Assembly: GCF_050624435.1 (NCBI RefSeq)
Contig: NC_134539.1
Location: 45,478,001-45,542,000 of the forward strand
Direction: 5' to 3'
DNA length: 64,000 nucleotides
From: Tenrec ecaudatus
Taxonomy: Eukaryota > Chordata > Mammalia > Afrosoricida > Tenrecidae
Positions 43,861 through 55,034 of this stretch are shown here, in pieces. The first letter of the stretch is position 1. Every line of letters starts with the position of its first letter. The notes beneath the pieces are model-generated. The model was not told where the DNA came from, ran no database searches, and saw nothing but the letters and a program-made list of their open reading frames with translations. The translations under genes and the position numbers were made by a program.

Positions 43861-44864
43861 TAGTTAGAGACTGTGGAGGATAAGAGACTTGTCTTTATTT
43901 CATTGGCGTCGGAAGACTGAGAAATCCTAAATGTGTTGGCAATTTCAGCTCAATCATAAAGGAGATGGGGAAAAAGCAAAATAAATTTAAGTTCGGCAAA
44001 ATGCTCATTTCTGAGTATACTTTTGACCTTCTTCCTATAATTACTACAAAAATATTCTAAGTGGGTTTTGCGCATGTGTTCTTGCATGTACAACACCCAG
44101 TACATGCCTGACTCCTAATAACCACTGCCTACACTCTATTTTGAATCAGTACTAAAAGGCAAAACATGATTAAAATAAGATGCGAAATGCACAGTGTACA
44201 ACTGAGGGAGAACTTTCAAAAGCAAACAGAAACGTCTAGATACAGGGATGGATTGTACACATGCAGTTTCCTCTCCTCCTGTCTCAGAGCTGCACTTGGA
44301 CAATAGCTTAGAGTCTAAACTATAAAGGCGTAAACCCGGAGGATGGGGAACACAGAAACAATTTTTCAGAAGATGAAAAGCAGATGGGAACTGAATGAGC
44401 GGATCCAGTAAACTTGAATTGTAAGTGAGCAGTCGAGAAAGCTGAGAAGCCACCCAGTGTGCACTGCCGAATGCCCAGGCTTGGTAGCACGGAGTACCTC
44501 TGAACAGAGGGCTCCAAAGACAAGGGTTGCTTGGAACACGATTTAAAGATTACCGCGAGCCCTGCTGGTCCTACTTGTCAGGAGGTGCCCACGTGACTGT
44601 GCCCTTCATCCTCTGGAAGAATATTTGAGGCCGATTTGTCTCCTTTAGATTTGTGTCTTGGAAAACACAGAGAGGGGCGTTGGGGAAGGGAGGGGGTCAT
44701 AGTGGAAATGTTGAATAAAATCGTGGGGACCACATGTCCACATACTCAGCACTCAGAACTCAGGCAGCCAGGTTGATTCCCTGAAGGCAGCAGGCTGGAG
44801 GGCAACTTTCTGGAGACTTCCATCATTCCAAAAGAAAGGAATTTGCAGACTCCACCCAAAACAA
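43861..44864. other. unique sequence, 1.0 kb
   Basis: No repeat is recognised. The antisense frame at 44136-44453 (105 codons) has no support. Confidence 0.35.
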
Positions 44865-45052
44865 AGATTCCAAATGCATTGCCTTTGAGTCTATTCTGAC
44901 TCCTAGTGACCCTTTAAGGACAGAACAGAACTGCGTCTGAGCATGTCTGAGACCGCAAGTCTTTCCAGCCGGAGAGCCTTTTTCTCCAGGTCAATCCTAC
45001 CACCGGGTGTGACGTGGTCCTGAAGCCGCTAACAAGTCCCTCTACACAAAGA
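44865..45052 (-). mobile_element. AfroSINE, antisense
   Basis: 'gcctttgagtctattctgac' with tcctagtgaccc, and 'gagcctttttctccaggtca'. The head is degraded. Confidence 0.65.
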
Positions 45053-45189
45053 GCTGCAATTTAGTGTCCCGTATCTCACTGTGAGACCTTTGGGGAAGTA
45101 TTTAGCAACAATGATTCCTCAGTGCATTTTATTGTGTTATACCTAAGGGAGCGGTGAGGCAGAATTACTGGATACCACTTTACCACCAT

Positions 45190-45400
45190 GAGACATTTGG
45201 GTGGTGCAAACAGGTAAGCACTTGACTGCTATTCAAAAGGTTGGCAGTTTGAGTCCACTCAAAGACTGCGGAGGACAAGCCCGGAGATTTGCTCCCAAAA
45301 GTTCACAACCTTCAAACTGTGGACAGTTCTGTTCTGTACACGTGGTGGAGTCACCATGCGTCAGAATAGACTTAGAGGCAATTAACAACAACACAGACCA
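45190..45400 (+). mobile_element. AfroSINE, older subtype with AACAACAAC end
   Basis: 'gggtggtgcaaacaggtaag' head, 'aaggttggcagtttgagtcc' B box, tail 'gcgtcagaatagacttagag', and 'caattaacaacaacac'. The terminal AACAAC matches BovB tails in this window. Confidence 0.75.
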
Positions 45401-45589
45401 AAGCAAACACAATTAACAAGTGAGCCATACAAACTAAAAAGGGTGCTGAAAATCCCCCCAATTTATCATTCATATCCCCAGAGAGATGAGAGAAGAATTT
45501 TCATTGGTGAAACAAGAACATCAATTCGTGATATACTAAATGAGCACTTAAAACACAAACCACATTTCAATATTTAAAATATGAGAAGA

Positions 45590-45784
45590 CCCCGTTGTCA
45601 TGTCTATTTCAACTGAGAGCCCCACCGGAGACCAGACTGAGAGCACAGCATCCAGTTTACCAGGCATGACTCTGTCAGGCGCGGGCTTCTTCATCTTCCT
45701 CCCACGGAGCAGAAGGTGGGTTTGAATCACTGACCTTCCAGGTAGCAACTAAGCACTCAGCCCTGGCACCTCCAGGGCTCCAAA
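45590..45784 (-). mobile_element. AfroSINE, antisense
   Basis: 'ccgttgtcatgtctatttca', 'ttcatcttcctcccacggag', and 'cctggcacctccagggctcc'. Confidence 0.78.
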
Positions 45785-46342
45785 ACATGAGAGACAAAAT
45801 CAACGAGTCCAATGGAAGAGTTTTTGAGCTAAATTTGAGAACGTTGTCCAAATACACAAGCATGCGCACAAAGGAAGCGAGAAAAGAAGGAAATGAGAGG
45901 CCAATAATTGAATCACTCCATGTAACATGCGGACAAACAGAACCCAAGAACAAAAGAACACATCAGAGACCAGGTAGGACATCAGTACGGAATTATTTCA
46001 AGGGGTAAAAATCAGAACCAGAGATTGGGATTTTCAGGTTGAAGAAGTCCAAAACAATGGATGAAAATAGACCCACATCTTAATACGTCATCATGAACCT
46101 CCAATCTTTCCGTTAGCGGCTTAGCACGTTAGCCATTTGCTTCAAGTATTGGTACCAAAAGGTAGCCTGTTCCCTCTGTCTGCCACTCCTGCATCGGAAG
46201 AAAGTCCTGGTAATCTACTTCTAAAATTCAGCCATTGACAATTTTATGTAACAATTCCGTTTTGAAACATATGCGACTACCATGAAAGAGAGTCAATCAG
46301 ATAGACAGTAATTGATTTTCAAGGGCATTTACATAACCACAA
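45785..46342. other. mostly unique; short SINE-like head at 46095-46170
   Basis: 'acctccaatctttccgttag' with cggcttagcacg matches the inverted SINE head. The rest is unrecognised. Confidence 0.35.
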
Positions 46343-46440
46343 TAAGATGATCACTCTACACGGGAGTCGAAAGCCCAGTCTTTCTCCCGAGGTGCTGCTG
46401 GTGGTTCCAATACCGCCCAGGCGGATGGCAGCCTGCGTGT
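46343..46440 (-). mobile_element. AfroSINE fragment, antisense
   Basis: 'cccagtctttctcccgaggt' with gctgctggtggttcc. Confidence 0.55.
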
Positions 46441-46834
46441 CACCATGACACAGACAACTCCGCAAAAGACTGCCCTCTTGGGTTTGAGGCAGGAAGAAAC
46501 GCTTGCCTGGATGACAGGATATCGAGAGTGAAAGCCAGTTGAACCCTCATTCTCCAGAAGGGAGGTTAATGGGCATTGTCTACACCAAAAGGGAAAACCT
46601 AGAAGCATTGTAAGAATGTTACTTAGAGGATATAAAATTAAGTATGGAAGGAGTTTAAAAAGTTTTAAATTATTACTGTCTCGTATACTTGTTTGTGTCT
46701 TTAAGCAATGCACTTCACATTATGATTATTAGTATTTTTAAATATTGAGTATATCAAGTTACAGAGAAAGTAAAACAGTAACAGTTATCTTTGGTCTCAG
46801 GTCTATTTTAGTTCCTAAATATTTGTATTTGCTA

Positions 46835-46903
46835 ACAAGTTTGCTTCACGTATCGCTTCTTGGCCTTTTGGCTAAGATCAAGTGTAGTACAAGTTTGCTT
46901 CAC
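46835..46903 (+). pseudogene. 3'-truncated U2 snRNA retropseudogene with target-site duplication
   Basis: 46852-46889 matches U2 snRNA nucleotides 1-38 with one difference (C10 to T), including the invariant 'ggccttttggctaagatca'. U2's branch-site-pairing region, Sm site and 3' stem-loops are absent. The insert is bracketed by perfect 15-nt repeats acaagtttgcttcac at 46835-46849 and 46889-46903. Two extra bases (gt, 46850-46851) precede U2 position 1. There is no poly(A). Known family behaviour: snRNA pseudogenes truncated at the 3' end and flanked by direct repeats are attributed to L1-driven retroposition. It is not a functional snRNA gene, since nothing like a snRNA promoter (proximal sequence element) is expected in a retrocopy. 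Confidence 0.92.
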
Positions 46904-46919
46904 TTTCTTTAAGATTTCA

Positions 46920-47340
46920 CATAGCTTTGGAGGGGTAATCTAAAGCTGTTGTATTTGCCTTTTAGGGAAGAAAGCGCCCCTTCTGAGATGAGCACTGCTC
47001 TGTAAACTTGTCTGAGTGCCGTAACGATTGAGGTTCCAAACGCTGGGCGAAAGCTCCGCGCTGCTGCTCCGTAATTGTGTTCACTCAGGCAGGTGCCTTT
47101 CTGTGGCAGGGCAGATAAGATCTGTTCCCAGGCCTTGAAGGGGGTGGCAAGTACATTATTTGAACATGTGGGGAAATTATTTAAATAAAAACCTCACAAG
47201 ATTGTCAACACCCCTATCACTTGGTTTAAACAGGAACCAAATAAATGTCACCCCTGCTATCATGCACTTTGCAGCTGAAACCTGTGAGTATCCACAGAGG
47301 ACAGCGAGGAAGGACGTTGACAGCAGCACATGATTTATGG
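46920..47340. other. repeat-free block, candidate conserved non-coding element
   Basis: Complex, repeat-free text with CpGs ('caaacgctgggcgaaagctc', 'cgcgctgctgctccgtaatt') and a GATA site (AGATAAGA, 47113-47120). No open frame. The regulatory role is inferred. Confidence 0.3.
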
Positions 47341-47429
47341 AGGCAGGGAGCAGGGAAAATAAAACCTGTAGCTACTATTTATTGGATGTTTTAAATCAAT
47401 TACACAAGGTAATCTTTATTTTATGATTT

Positions 47430-47735
47430 TAGCAGTTTTAGTGGCTTAGTCACACATCATACAATTCAGTAGCTCAATCATATTAAGGAGAGCGATACAA
47501 TGTTAAAACATTGTCTTCTTTCTTACATGCATCATTATTAGCTCTTAATTTCCCCCCAACCTCCACGGCCACACTCCCAGGAACCATTAATCCAGTTGCT
47601 CTCCTGACAGATTGATCTATCCTGGATTCCATATACAGAGAAACACCCCCCCCACCCACCAGAAAACAGTAACAAAGTAAAACCGATGAAAGCCTCAGTG
47701 TAAAAGAAAGCAGAACAACATGTGTACCAATATGC
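47430..47735 (-). mobile_element. old LINE 3' end, antisense
   Basis: 'atacaattcagtagctcaat' with catattaagg, and 'gttgctctcctgacagattg' with atctatcctgg. These are old L1-type 3'-end phrases in antisense. Confidence 0.45.
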
Positions 47736-47810
47736 TGGACACAGCTGATGTATGGAACGTTACAAGGGTTGTAAGAGCCCCAATAAAATGATTGTTTAAA
47801 GAAAAGATGA
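47736..47810 (+). mobile_element. short sense LINE 3' tip
   Basis: 'agctgatgtatggaacgtta' with caagggttgtaagagccccaa, then taaaatgattgtttaaag. It matches the terminus of the 13.8-16.1 kb element and is only about 75 bp long. Confidence 0.6.
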
Positions 47811-48590
47811 AACTAGAGCAAATTAAAATGCGTCAGAAGGAAGATCTAAATACAAGGTGTTGGATATTAACCTAAACTTAATACTGCATCTGCAATAATC
47901 CACACTGTTGCACTGTGCATGATAGCAAGCCCATTCACATCCCTGCTCTGTGGTCAGAGAGTCACCGGAGGCTTCATCCACGTGTATTTCCCCATCATTT
48001 AAAAAACAAACAAACTGAAATTAAAATAGGTCAAAATCAAATAGTGAAATACTGCGTTTTAACCTAACTACATCCGCCATAATCAACTTTACAAGGTTCT
48101 CTTTCTGGTAACAGAGTTTTCAGGTGCCTTAACTGTGGTTGGAGGGGATTCACCGGAGGCTTAATCTACCTGTGGACACTACAAATGGATTTAGGGGCTT
48201 ATTTTGTCACCCATAGCCTTCGTCAAAGCTGGTGTTCACAATGCAATATCATTCCCTCCTTGGGATTTGGATTTGATGGTTTACAGTCCTTGGCTCACAC
48301 AGGCTGGTGTGCTTTTTGCAGGTGGCATTAGCTGACACCTCATTCAGATGGCTGCTTGCTAGAAGACAAGCCTTTAAGACCCCAGATGCTATTCTTTCTG
48401 CTAAGTGGGCCCCCAACTAGTTTCTTTGCCTCTCTTTGCTGTAGCACCCATGTTTTCAGTGATCTCTTCATTAGAGTGACCATCAAGCAGGGCTATGTCA
48501 TAAGAACTAGTTGTTCCGAGGTTGGGGCTAGAATTAAGTGTGAGCCCATAATCCATTGATATCGCTATGGTTCACCTTATAGAGAAAAAT
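47811..48590 (-). mobile_element. old LINE 3' UTR, antisense, with internal duplication
   Basis: 'cacaggctggtgtgcttttt', 'agatggctgcttgctagaag' and 'ctttaagaccccagatgcta' are the reverse complement of phrases in the sense 3' UTR at 35.5 kb, in an older, more diverged form. The left part contains two related units (about 47811-47995 and 48017-48175) sharing 'aatactgc', 'caccggaggctt' and 'ctgtggt', about 188-200 bp apart. Confidence 0.6.
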
Positions 48591-48644
48591 CACCAATCAT
48601 TGAACTGGGACATAAAGCAAACAATGAAATAATGAAATAAACCG

Positions 48645-48826
48645 TATTATGTTGAATGGCGTAGGTTTGAATTCAGCTCCCTTGTGCTACAGAACAGAGC
48701 TCCGCAAGGTTTACTTGACTATAAACTTCATGGAAATGGATGTCCAGCCTTTTTTTCCCCCTTGTCTCCAAGGGACCCCTGGATGGGTTAGAGCCACTAA
48801 CCCTTAGACTCGCAACCCATCACAAG
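48645..48826 (-). mobile_element. AfroSINE, antisense
   Basis: 'tgctacagaacagagctccg', 'gggacccctggatgggttag' and 'cccttagactcgcaaccc'. Confidence 0.65.
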
Positions 48827-48934
48827 TCATCTATGCCAACTATTTCCAAGTGATAGATCAGGAAATTGACACAGGGTTTGAGCAACTCATCCATTTCGAG
48901 CTCTGGCAACCAAATTCCCGTCCTTTTTAACCAC

Positions 48935-49047
48935 AGGGATGGCGCACCAGCCGATCCACCGGAGAAAGAGGCGGTCTTCCCCCGTGAAGAAACCCCACAG
49001 GCGGTTGCTGTGAATTGGAATTAACTCAATGGTCACAGGGCCCTGTT
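48935..49047 (+). mobile_element. AfroSINE, partial
   Basis: 'ccaccggagaaagaggcggt' with cttcccccgtgaag, and tail 'ggttgctgtgaattggaatt'. Confidence 0.55.
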
Positions 49048-49309
49048 TTACTTTTTGGTGCCATTCCACAGTCCAACTACTTCCTATTTGCACAAAAGTG
49101 GGAGTTTTGCGATCTTGCCTCATACCGGGGCATGTTTTGATGTTTGTGAGCAGATGTTCATACACACACATCCATTTGTGGAACGAGAAATACATATGAC
49201 ATTTATAAGGTCTCTGGCCATCCTATTTTGACCTGCTGCCCTCCTATCCCTGACAGTTTCTAAGATCAATAAATTCACCCAAAATAAAGACATGAACATG
49301 TGTCTTTTA

Positions 49310-49760
49310 AACTGTGTAGTTTTAGACCTAACTAGCCACACAGGCCTTGGGCGAGATGGCTTGAGGGGTGTGGAAGGGGCCTATTGCCTTCAGCACCAGA
49401 AACCATATGAGTTGCCCTTTCTCTGCTGGCCATTTTCCTACGAAGGGCTGTGCTAGAGATGGTCGTGCTGGCTTGGGAGAGAATTTTACAAATGCTACCG
49501 ACCGCTTCCTTAGGACACAGTCAAGGTTAATAGAGCATCATTCTCACAGAGGGATTTGGGAGGGGCTCCCCACTAGCTCTTCCCTTGGCATTGCTGAGTG
49601 ATGGGGAGTCGGAAATAGGGTCATCCATTTTGATTGGTCAATAGACCAATGGGAAAGGCCTGTATCTTTCAACCCTTTTGATGGCCCTTTTGTAGCCTAG
49701 GTGAGGGATGAATAAAGATCTGTCCTATACTTTCTATAGTACCTCTTCCTGATCCAGGTG
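49310..49760 (+). mobile_element. LTR-like segment with paired CCAAT boxes and AATAAA
   Basis: ATTGGT (49633) and ACCAAT (49645) form a short inverted CCAAT pair. AATAAA at 49711 is followed by a T-rich stretch and ...gaacacagGTAAGT near 49755, which resembles a U3/R/U5 end or an exon-donor boundary. No 5' boundary or flanking duplication is certain. Confidence 0.3.
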
Positions 49761-50964
49761 AACACAGGTAAGTACAGAGTGGATATAAGAAAATCATGGG
49801 TGCAGCACAGAGTTAGCTGATGGCAATTCCTTCAGGAACTCAACAACTGGGTAGCACCTCTCAACTCTCTCTATGAAGGAATTATGTAACTGCCACCTCT
49901 GGCCATCACCGAGAGGTCCATGGCTGCACATGCGAGGGAGAAATGGAGTTGGCTAGTGGGCCCCAGATTTAGGATTTCAACAAGTGAGAGAAGCAGCCAT
50001 GTCACTGCTAAAAGAAATCTTCTATGCCCTTAGTTAACAGTTTCTACAAATCAAGTTGCTTGTGATGTGTACACAGTGTTGACTGTGGTTGGAAACTCAC
50101 TTCACATTGTATCCATCACACCCGAGTACATTTGGAACCCACCCTACTAGGAGCCAATTTTTATGGATGAGAAACTCATTTAGGAAGCCTATTCTCTTTC
50201 AATCAGGAGGTTTCGACATCTCTTAGAACTGGATGCACACAAGTGACTTTTACTTTCTTGTACCCAGTCAGGAAAACTCTGTTTACAAGACACCAAGACA
50301 CTTAATTGCTCTTATTCACCTCACAGGTGATTGGTGGTTCTGTGGGAGATAATGTGTGTTAATAAGTGTCTGTGCACGAATGTGCCTGTGTATCTAAACC
50401 AACAAAGGAATGTCCCTTTTAGTTCACTACTCAGAAAATATCTCCCTACCCATGAAAAGGTCCATTTCTTTTTATTCAGATAGCAACAGAGGGTCACATC
50501 CCATTTTCTTTTCTTTTTTGCTTTGGATAACAAACAACTCAGAACTAAATGTGGTCCTCACCTGTAGAAGTTACTAGTGAATAAAACTTGGTTAAAATTA
50601 TGTATTTTTCTCCCTCTTCTCTAAACTCATGAAGGTAATAACCCCCCAGTTGGAAATTTAACACACATTGAAAAGAAGTAAGCAATGGCAGGATGACTTC
50701 ACCATTACAAATACACAACTAGAGCTAGTCTTTTTGAACCCCAAGGTTAGGATTCCGTGCTTCTTGCAGTTGTCTAAAGGCACAGAGCAGGTTCATGACT
50801 ATTATCTCAAATTCATTAATCTGTGTTTTCTTAGTAACAATATTGCCATATTCGATGTTGTATATAACTCCATGGTTATACTTGCCATTTCTGTTACAGG
50901 TTATGCTGATATGGGGCGAAAATAAATAACCTTTCTTGAAAATAGTAAAAAAAAAACAAAAAAC

Positions 50965-50999
<35 letters not shown>

Positions 51000-52094
51000 T
51001 GAGTAATAGGCATGTCAAATGTCTGGTAAGTTTGCACCTCCGTCTTGGCTGTCAACATAAAATTTTGCAAGGCCGGATACAAATTTTGCAGTAGCTTTGT
51101 GAAGGAAGATGGGTGTCACTTTCGTCAAACAAACCAAAAACCAACCTGTGTACTAAAACATTCAATGTTTGATAAGCCTTTTGTCATCAACACATCTTGA
51201 TTAAGTTATCGTCATGCAAAACATGAACTTGGCAGGGTTAATGCCAATATTGATATTGACCTCACCTTAACCGCCCAGTACAGAAGAACTTAAAAAAAAA
51301 TTTCTATTTGACTTGTTACTTTTTTTGTAAACATAGTCCAGTACATATTTACTCTCTCACTCTCCAGGACCTCGTACCTACAGATACTGAGAATAATCAA
51401 GCTATCACATTTCCTTAATATCCGTCCAACTCTGACTGGTTTTCTTACCATAAGATATAGCATTTATGAGAATGATTCAAATCCACTACTGACAAGTAGC
51501 AATCACACAAAAGTTAATTTTCAGCATCACTTCCAGTGGTTCACATGTTGCCTTCTGAGTCTAAAACTTCAGTTTGATGAATCACATTGATATACAACAT
51601 ATATACACACATGTATGATATAAATGTATAGATGCTTTTTGCATTGATTTCATTTTCATAAGTTCATGAAATTGCACCGGTGAAAACTGCAACTACCAAA
51701 AAGCTAAAAAGGGTATGTAATTCAATTTCTAATAATTAAGATTCATATACATGATACTATACTGACAATTTAAATCCAGAGAAACAATGTGCCAAAATGA
51801 ATTCCTGCCCAGTAAGAGGTCTAATAATATTTTCTCCAAATATAATTTCAAGATGTGATTAGCCAGAGTGCCAATTTTTATGCCATGTACAATTTATACA
51901 TCCCATAGAGCCAGAGGGTATAATGTCTCGTAGAACACCTTGAAATGGCCTGGCAAAGAAATGAAGGGACTCTCAAGATCCCTTGCCAATCACCAGGCGA
52001 GCCACGAGGAGACACTGGTTCCAAGCAGAGCTGATTCCAGGACAGTATTTGGTCCAAGGAAACAAGATAAAGGAACTGTTTGATCAAAAACCTT
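49761..52094. other. AT-rich unique sequence, 2.3 kb
   Basis: Holds only a (TG)n microsatellite (50966-50998, about 16 units) and A-runs at 50946 and 51292. No gene. Confidence 0.4.
50966..50998. repeat. (TG)n microsatellite
   Basis: Uninterrupted TG units. Confidence 0.95.
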
Positions 52095-52260
52095 GGCCAG
52101 TCTCCCAAGGTCTGAGTTCTTCATTAGTAAAACAGATCAATTATATCTCTTCAGGATTTTGAAAATCAATGAGAATGCATATGAAGTGTTTGTACCCTGC
52201 TTGCTACATTGGGTTCTTGACAATACTTCAATAAATGCTATTTTCCTTCCCCGATTGGCC
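52095..52260 (+). mobile_element. MIR-like fragment
   Basis: 'cttcattagtaaaacagatc' and 'cttcaataaatgctatttt' are in MIR order. Confidence 0.45.
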
Positions 52261-52297
52261 CTTTTCAGCCTTAATTTGGTCAAAAGAGCTCTTTTTA

Positions 52298-52545
52298 ATA
52301 GGGCAAGATATGACAAAATAACAATCTGTGGATTATCAAGGGCTCATGAGGGAGGGGGGAGCGGGGAGGGAGGGGGGAAAAAAGAGGACCTGATGCAGAG
52401 AGCTTAAGTGGAGAGCAAATGCTTTGAGAGTGATTAGGGCAAAGAATGTACGGATGTGCTTTATACAATTGATGTATATATATGTGTGGATTGTGATAAG
52501 AGTTGTATGAGCCCCTAATAAAATGTTTTTTAAAAAAGCATGAGG
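52298..52545 (+). mobile_element. tenrec-type LINE 3' end
   Basis: 'gggcaagatatgacaaaata', G/A-rich 'gggagcggggagggaggggg' with gaaaaaag, 'aagtggagagcaaatgcttt', and 'gagcccctaataaaatgttt' with an A-rich end. Confidence 0.92.
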
Positions 52546-52811
52546 CTAGGAGTTTGCGGCTCTGGGGTCTGGTCTCAGACACTCGCCTTTGAGAGGATCT
52601 GAGCACTGTTTTGCCTCTTTTTGAGTGCGCGTCCATATCCAGACAGTGTCACTCAGACAATTTCACAAATACCTTGTTTGATCCCGGGAGCCATTCTGCA
52701 TCCCCAAGAATTGTTTGTACCTTCTTCCCTCCTAACTATTGTCGAGCTGATTGAAACTCAGTATCTTTCATAAGAAGGACTATTATTAGAGTGAATTTTC
52801 TGGTATTGTCC
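52546..52811. other. unique sequence
   Basis: No recognised gene or repeat. Confidence 0.35.
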
Positions 52812-53012
52812 TGGTCCTCTCCTCCCAAATGGATTCTATTTCATAGTGACCCTAGAGGACAGAGTAGACCGTCCTCCTTGGGCTTCAAAGATGCTAAAGC
52901 TTTACGGGAGCAGGTAGCCTCATCGTTTTCCCTCAGAGCGACTTATAGACTCGACCCACTGACTCTTGCAGTTAGATGCCCAACATTAACCCATTAAGCC
53001 ACCAGGGATTCT
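52812..53012 (-). mobile_element. AfroSINE, antisense
   Basis: 'atttcatagtgaccctagag' with gacagagtag, 'gctttacgggagcaggtagc', and 'taagccaccagggattc'. Confidence 0.8.
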
Positions 53013-53874
53013 TTTTCCAGCCCCCTGGAATCTCGCAACAGGATTATTTAGTATAAGGTTGGATTTGCTACCAGACTTCTTCCTTCCCTGAGCGTATTTT
53101 CAGGAGACCTATGATGAGCATGAGAGCAGAGCAGTAGAGCAAAGCAAAGCTCAAACCTGTTATCTACTTAGATCTGTTACTCTTTACCCATCTTTATTCC
53201 TCTTCCTGGCATGCTCCTCCATCATTTTTCTTTCTTTGGGATGAAAATTCCTTTGGGATGAAACTCCAAATTGCATCTTAAGGAAAAGGAGGTGTCGTTG
53301 CTTTCCTTAGAGATGGTACTTGATAGCTCTTTTCCATCTCTAACCATAATATCTGGCCACTAATAAGTATACAATTCATATTTGTCCAAAAAATGAATGG
53401 TGTCTTAGCTGCAGTTGAAACGAAATCTAATTTAATTGTAATTCATGGCTGAATAGGACCGAATGTTATCTCTTGCTTATGCCCCAGTCTAGTGGGTTCT
53501 TTGGTGAGAAGCATTCCACAGAGAAATACCGGGGTCACGGGCCCTTGCACTTTCACCCACGGTATCTCAGGGGTTTGAAGCCCTCCATTGGATCCAGAAT
53601 CAGTTAATAAGCTAGGAAAAAGAGAGCAGCCAAGATCATAACAGGAGAACTCAGAACCAAGTTGAAAGTGGTGTACACAACTTAACCTAATGCTCCTTTG
53701 TCCAGGACCCGAGATGTGGTTCCTTTGCCCACACTACACATTTGTTCCCAACTCCATGGCACAAGAACCTGGGAAGTGCCATCTTCCTGGGTATCTAGGA
53801 AAGGAAATGTTACTGGAAACCAGGGTTGTCTCTGCCCCAAGCTATGTGCACACGATGCTGTCAATGTCTGTGTA
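53013..53874. other. unique sequence
   Basis: No recognised gene or repeat over 0.86 kb. Confidence 0.35.
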
Positions 53875-53975
53875 GGTTTTTATTTTCCCTTGGTGCGAGA
53901 GTGTGACTTCTCCACCTTTGTGTCCCTAAATCACCAGCACAGGGTGCGTGCTTGATGGATGTTTGCTGAGCATGA
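53875..53975 (+). mobile_element. L2 3' end
   Basis: 'tttgtgtccctaaatcacca' and 'gatggatgtttgctgagcat' follow L2 terminal order. Confidence 0.45.
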
Positions 53976-54579
53976 GGCAATGGAGCCCATTTCTTTAGAA
54001 ATCATCTACTCGGTGAGTTGCATGATGATTATACCATTTCTCAACACAGCAATCATATCCAAATATTTGCACATGATTCACAGAAAGCCTGGCATCTCCT
54101 TTATACAGATACAATGCAAGTCAACTCAACAAACATTTGTGATACATTTGCTATAAGCTGGGAACTCTGATATCAGCTATGAGAATATGCAGAGTTCTTG
54201 TTTAATATTTGAATCCTCAAATTGCTATGGGAAACTAGAGGAGCAGTAACTTAGCTGCTGTAAAATCCTCGTGACAGGCTTTATCCAGATTATGAGCTAG
54301 TGAAGTAGCCATATCCAGATTATGACCATGTTTTACAGAGGAGATCGGTAGACATTCTTGGCAAATGCAACCAGATGAGTAAAGGTCAGCGATATGAACT
54401 ACAGGAGTGCTTGGTCCCAGCACAAACCTGGGCTTCTAGAACAAACAACTCTCTCTTGCAGGAAGTACATTCAGAAGGCTTTGCAGAAGGGAAATGAGGG
54501 AGACTTTCCCTTGGGTCCGTAGGGCATGCTGTCGGGGGTATAAGCCCCTGGGGAAGGACAGCATACTTGGTAAAACTGA
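53976..54579. other. unclassified sequence
   Basis: A short direct repeat, 'tatccagattatga', occurs at about 54284 and 54311. Otherwise nothing is recognised. Confidence 0.35.
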
Positions 54580-54775
54580 GGGTCTGCACAGCAGAAGAGG
54601 GAGACACTCAAAAAGGGTATAGCAACACTGCGGCTGCCCAACAATGGACTCCAACATAGCAATGCGTGTGAGCGTAATGCCGGACTGGCCGCGCAGTGCT
54701 TTCTCCTTCTACTGTACGCACGGTCAGTATGAGCTGAAACCAACTTAAGGAACCCTAACAAAAACAATAACAAGA
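54580..54775 (+). mobile_element. RTE/BovB 3' terminus
   Basis: 'cggctgcccaacaatggact' with ccaacatagcaatg, 'gccgcgcagtgctttc' and the tail 'ggaaccctaacaaaaacaat' follow BovB order. A separate copy from the one at 55035 because both have their own tail. Confidence 0.7.
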
Positions 54776-55034
54776 AACACGGCCTGGACAAAAACAAGAA
54801 CAGGAGTTTTTGTCATCTTTTAATCTGGGACTTAATATAATAGACTTTTATATTATTACTTATGCCACAGCCTAGTGAAAAGAGACAAAAAACCTCCGGG
54901 ATCCTTATGGACAAGGCACTATGTCAACCCAAACAGTTTGGAAATTAGCTTGCAGTTATAAAAACCAATGAGTGTATGACGATTACTTAATTAGTATTAA
55001 TTAATTCAGAAAACATTTATCAAGCCACTATTAT
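54776..55034. other. AT-rich unique sequence
   Basis: No recognised gene or repeat. Confidence 0.35.

Noticed and set aside
46852-46889. Functional U2 snRNA gene
   Set aside because: Only the first 38 nucleotides are present, flanked by target-site duplications. The Sm site and 3' structures are absent.
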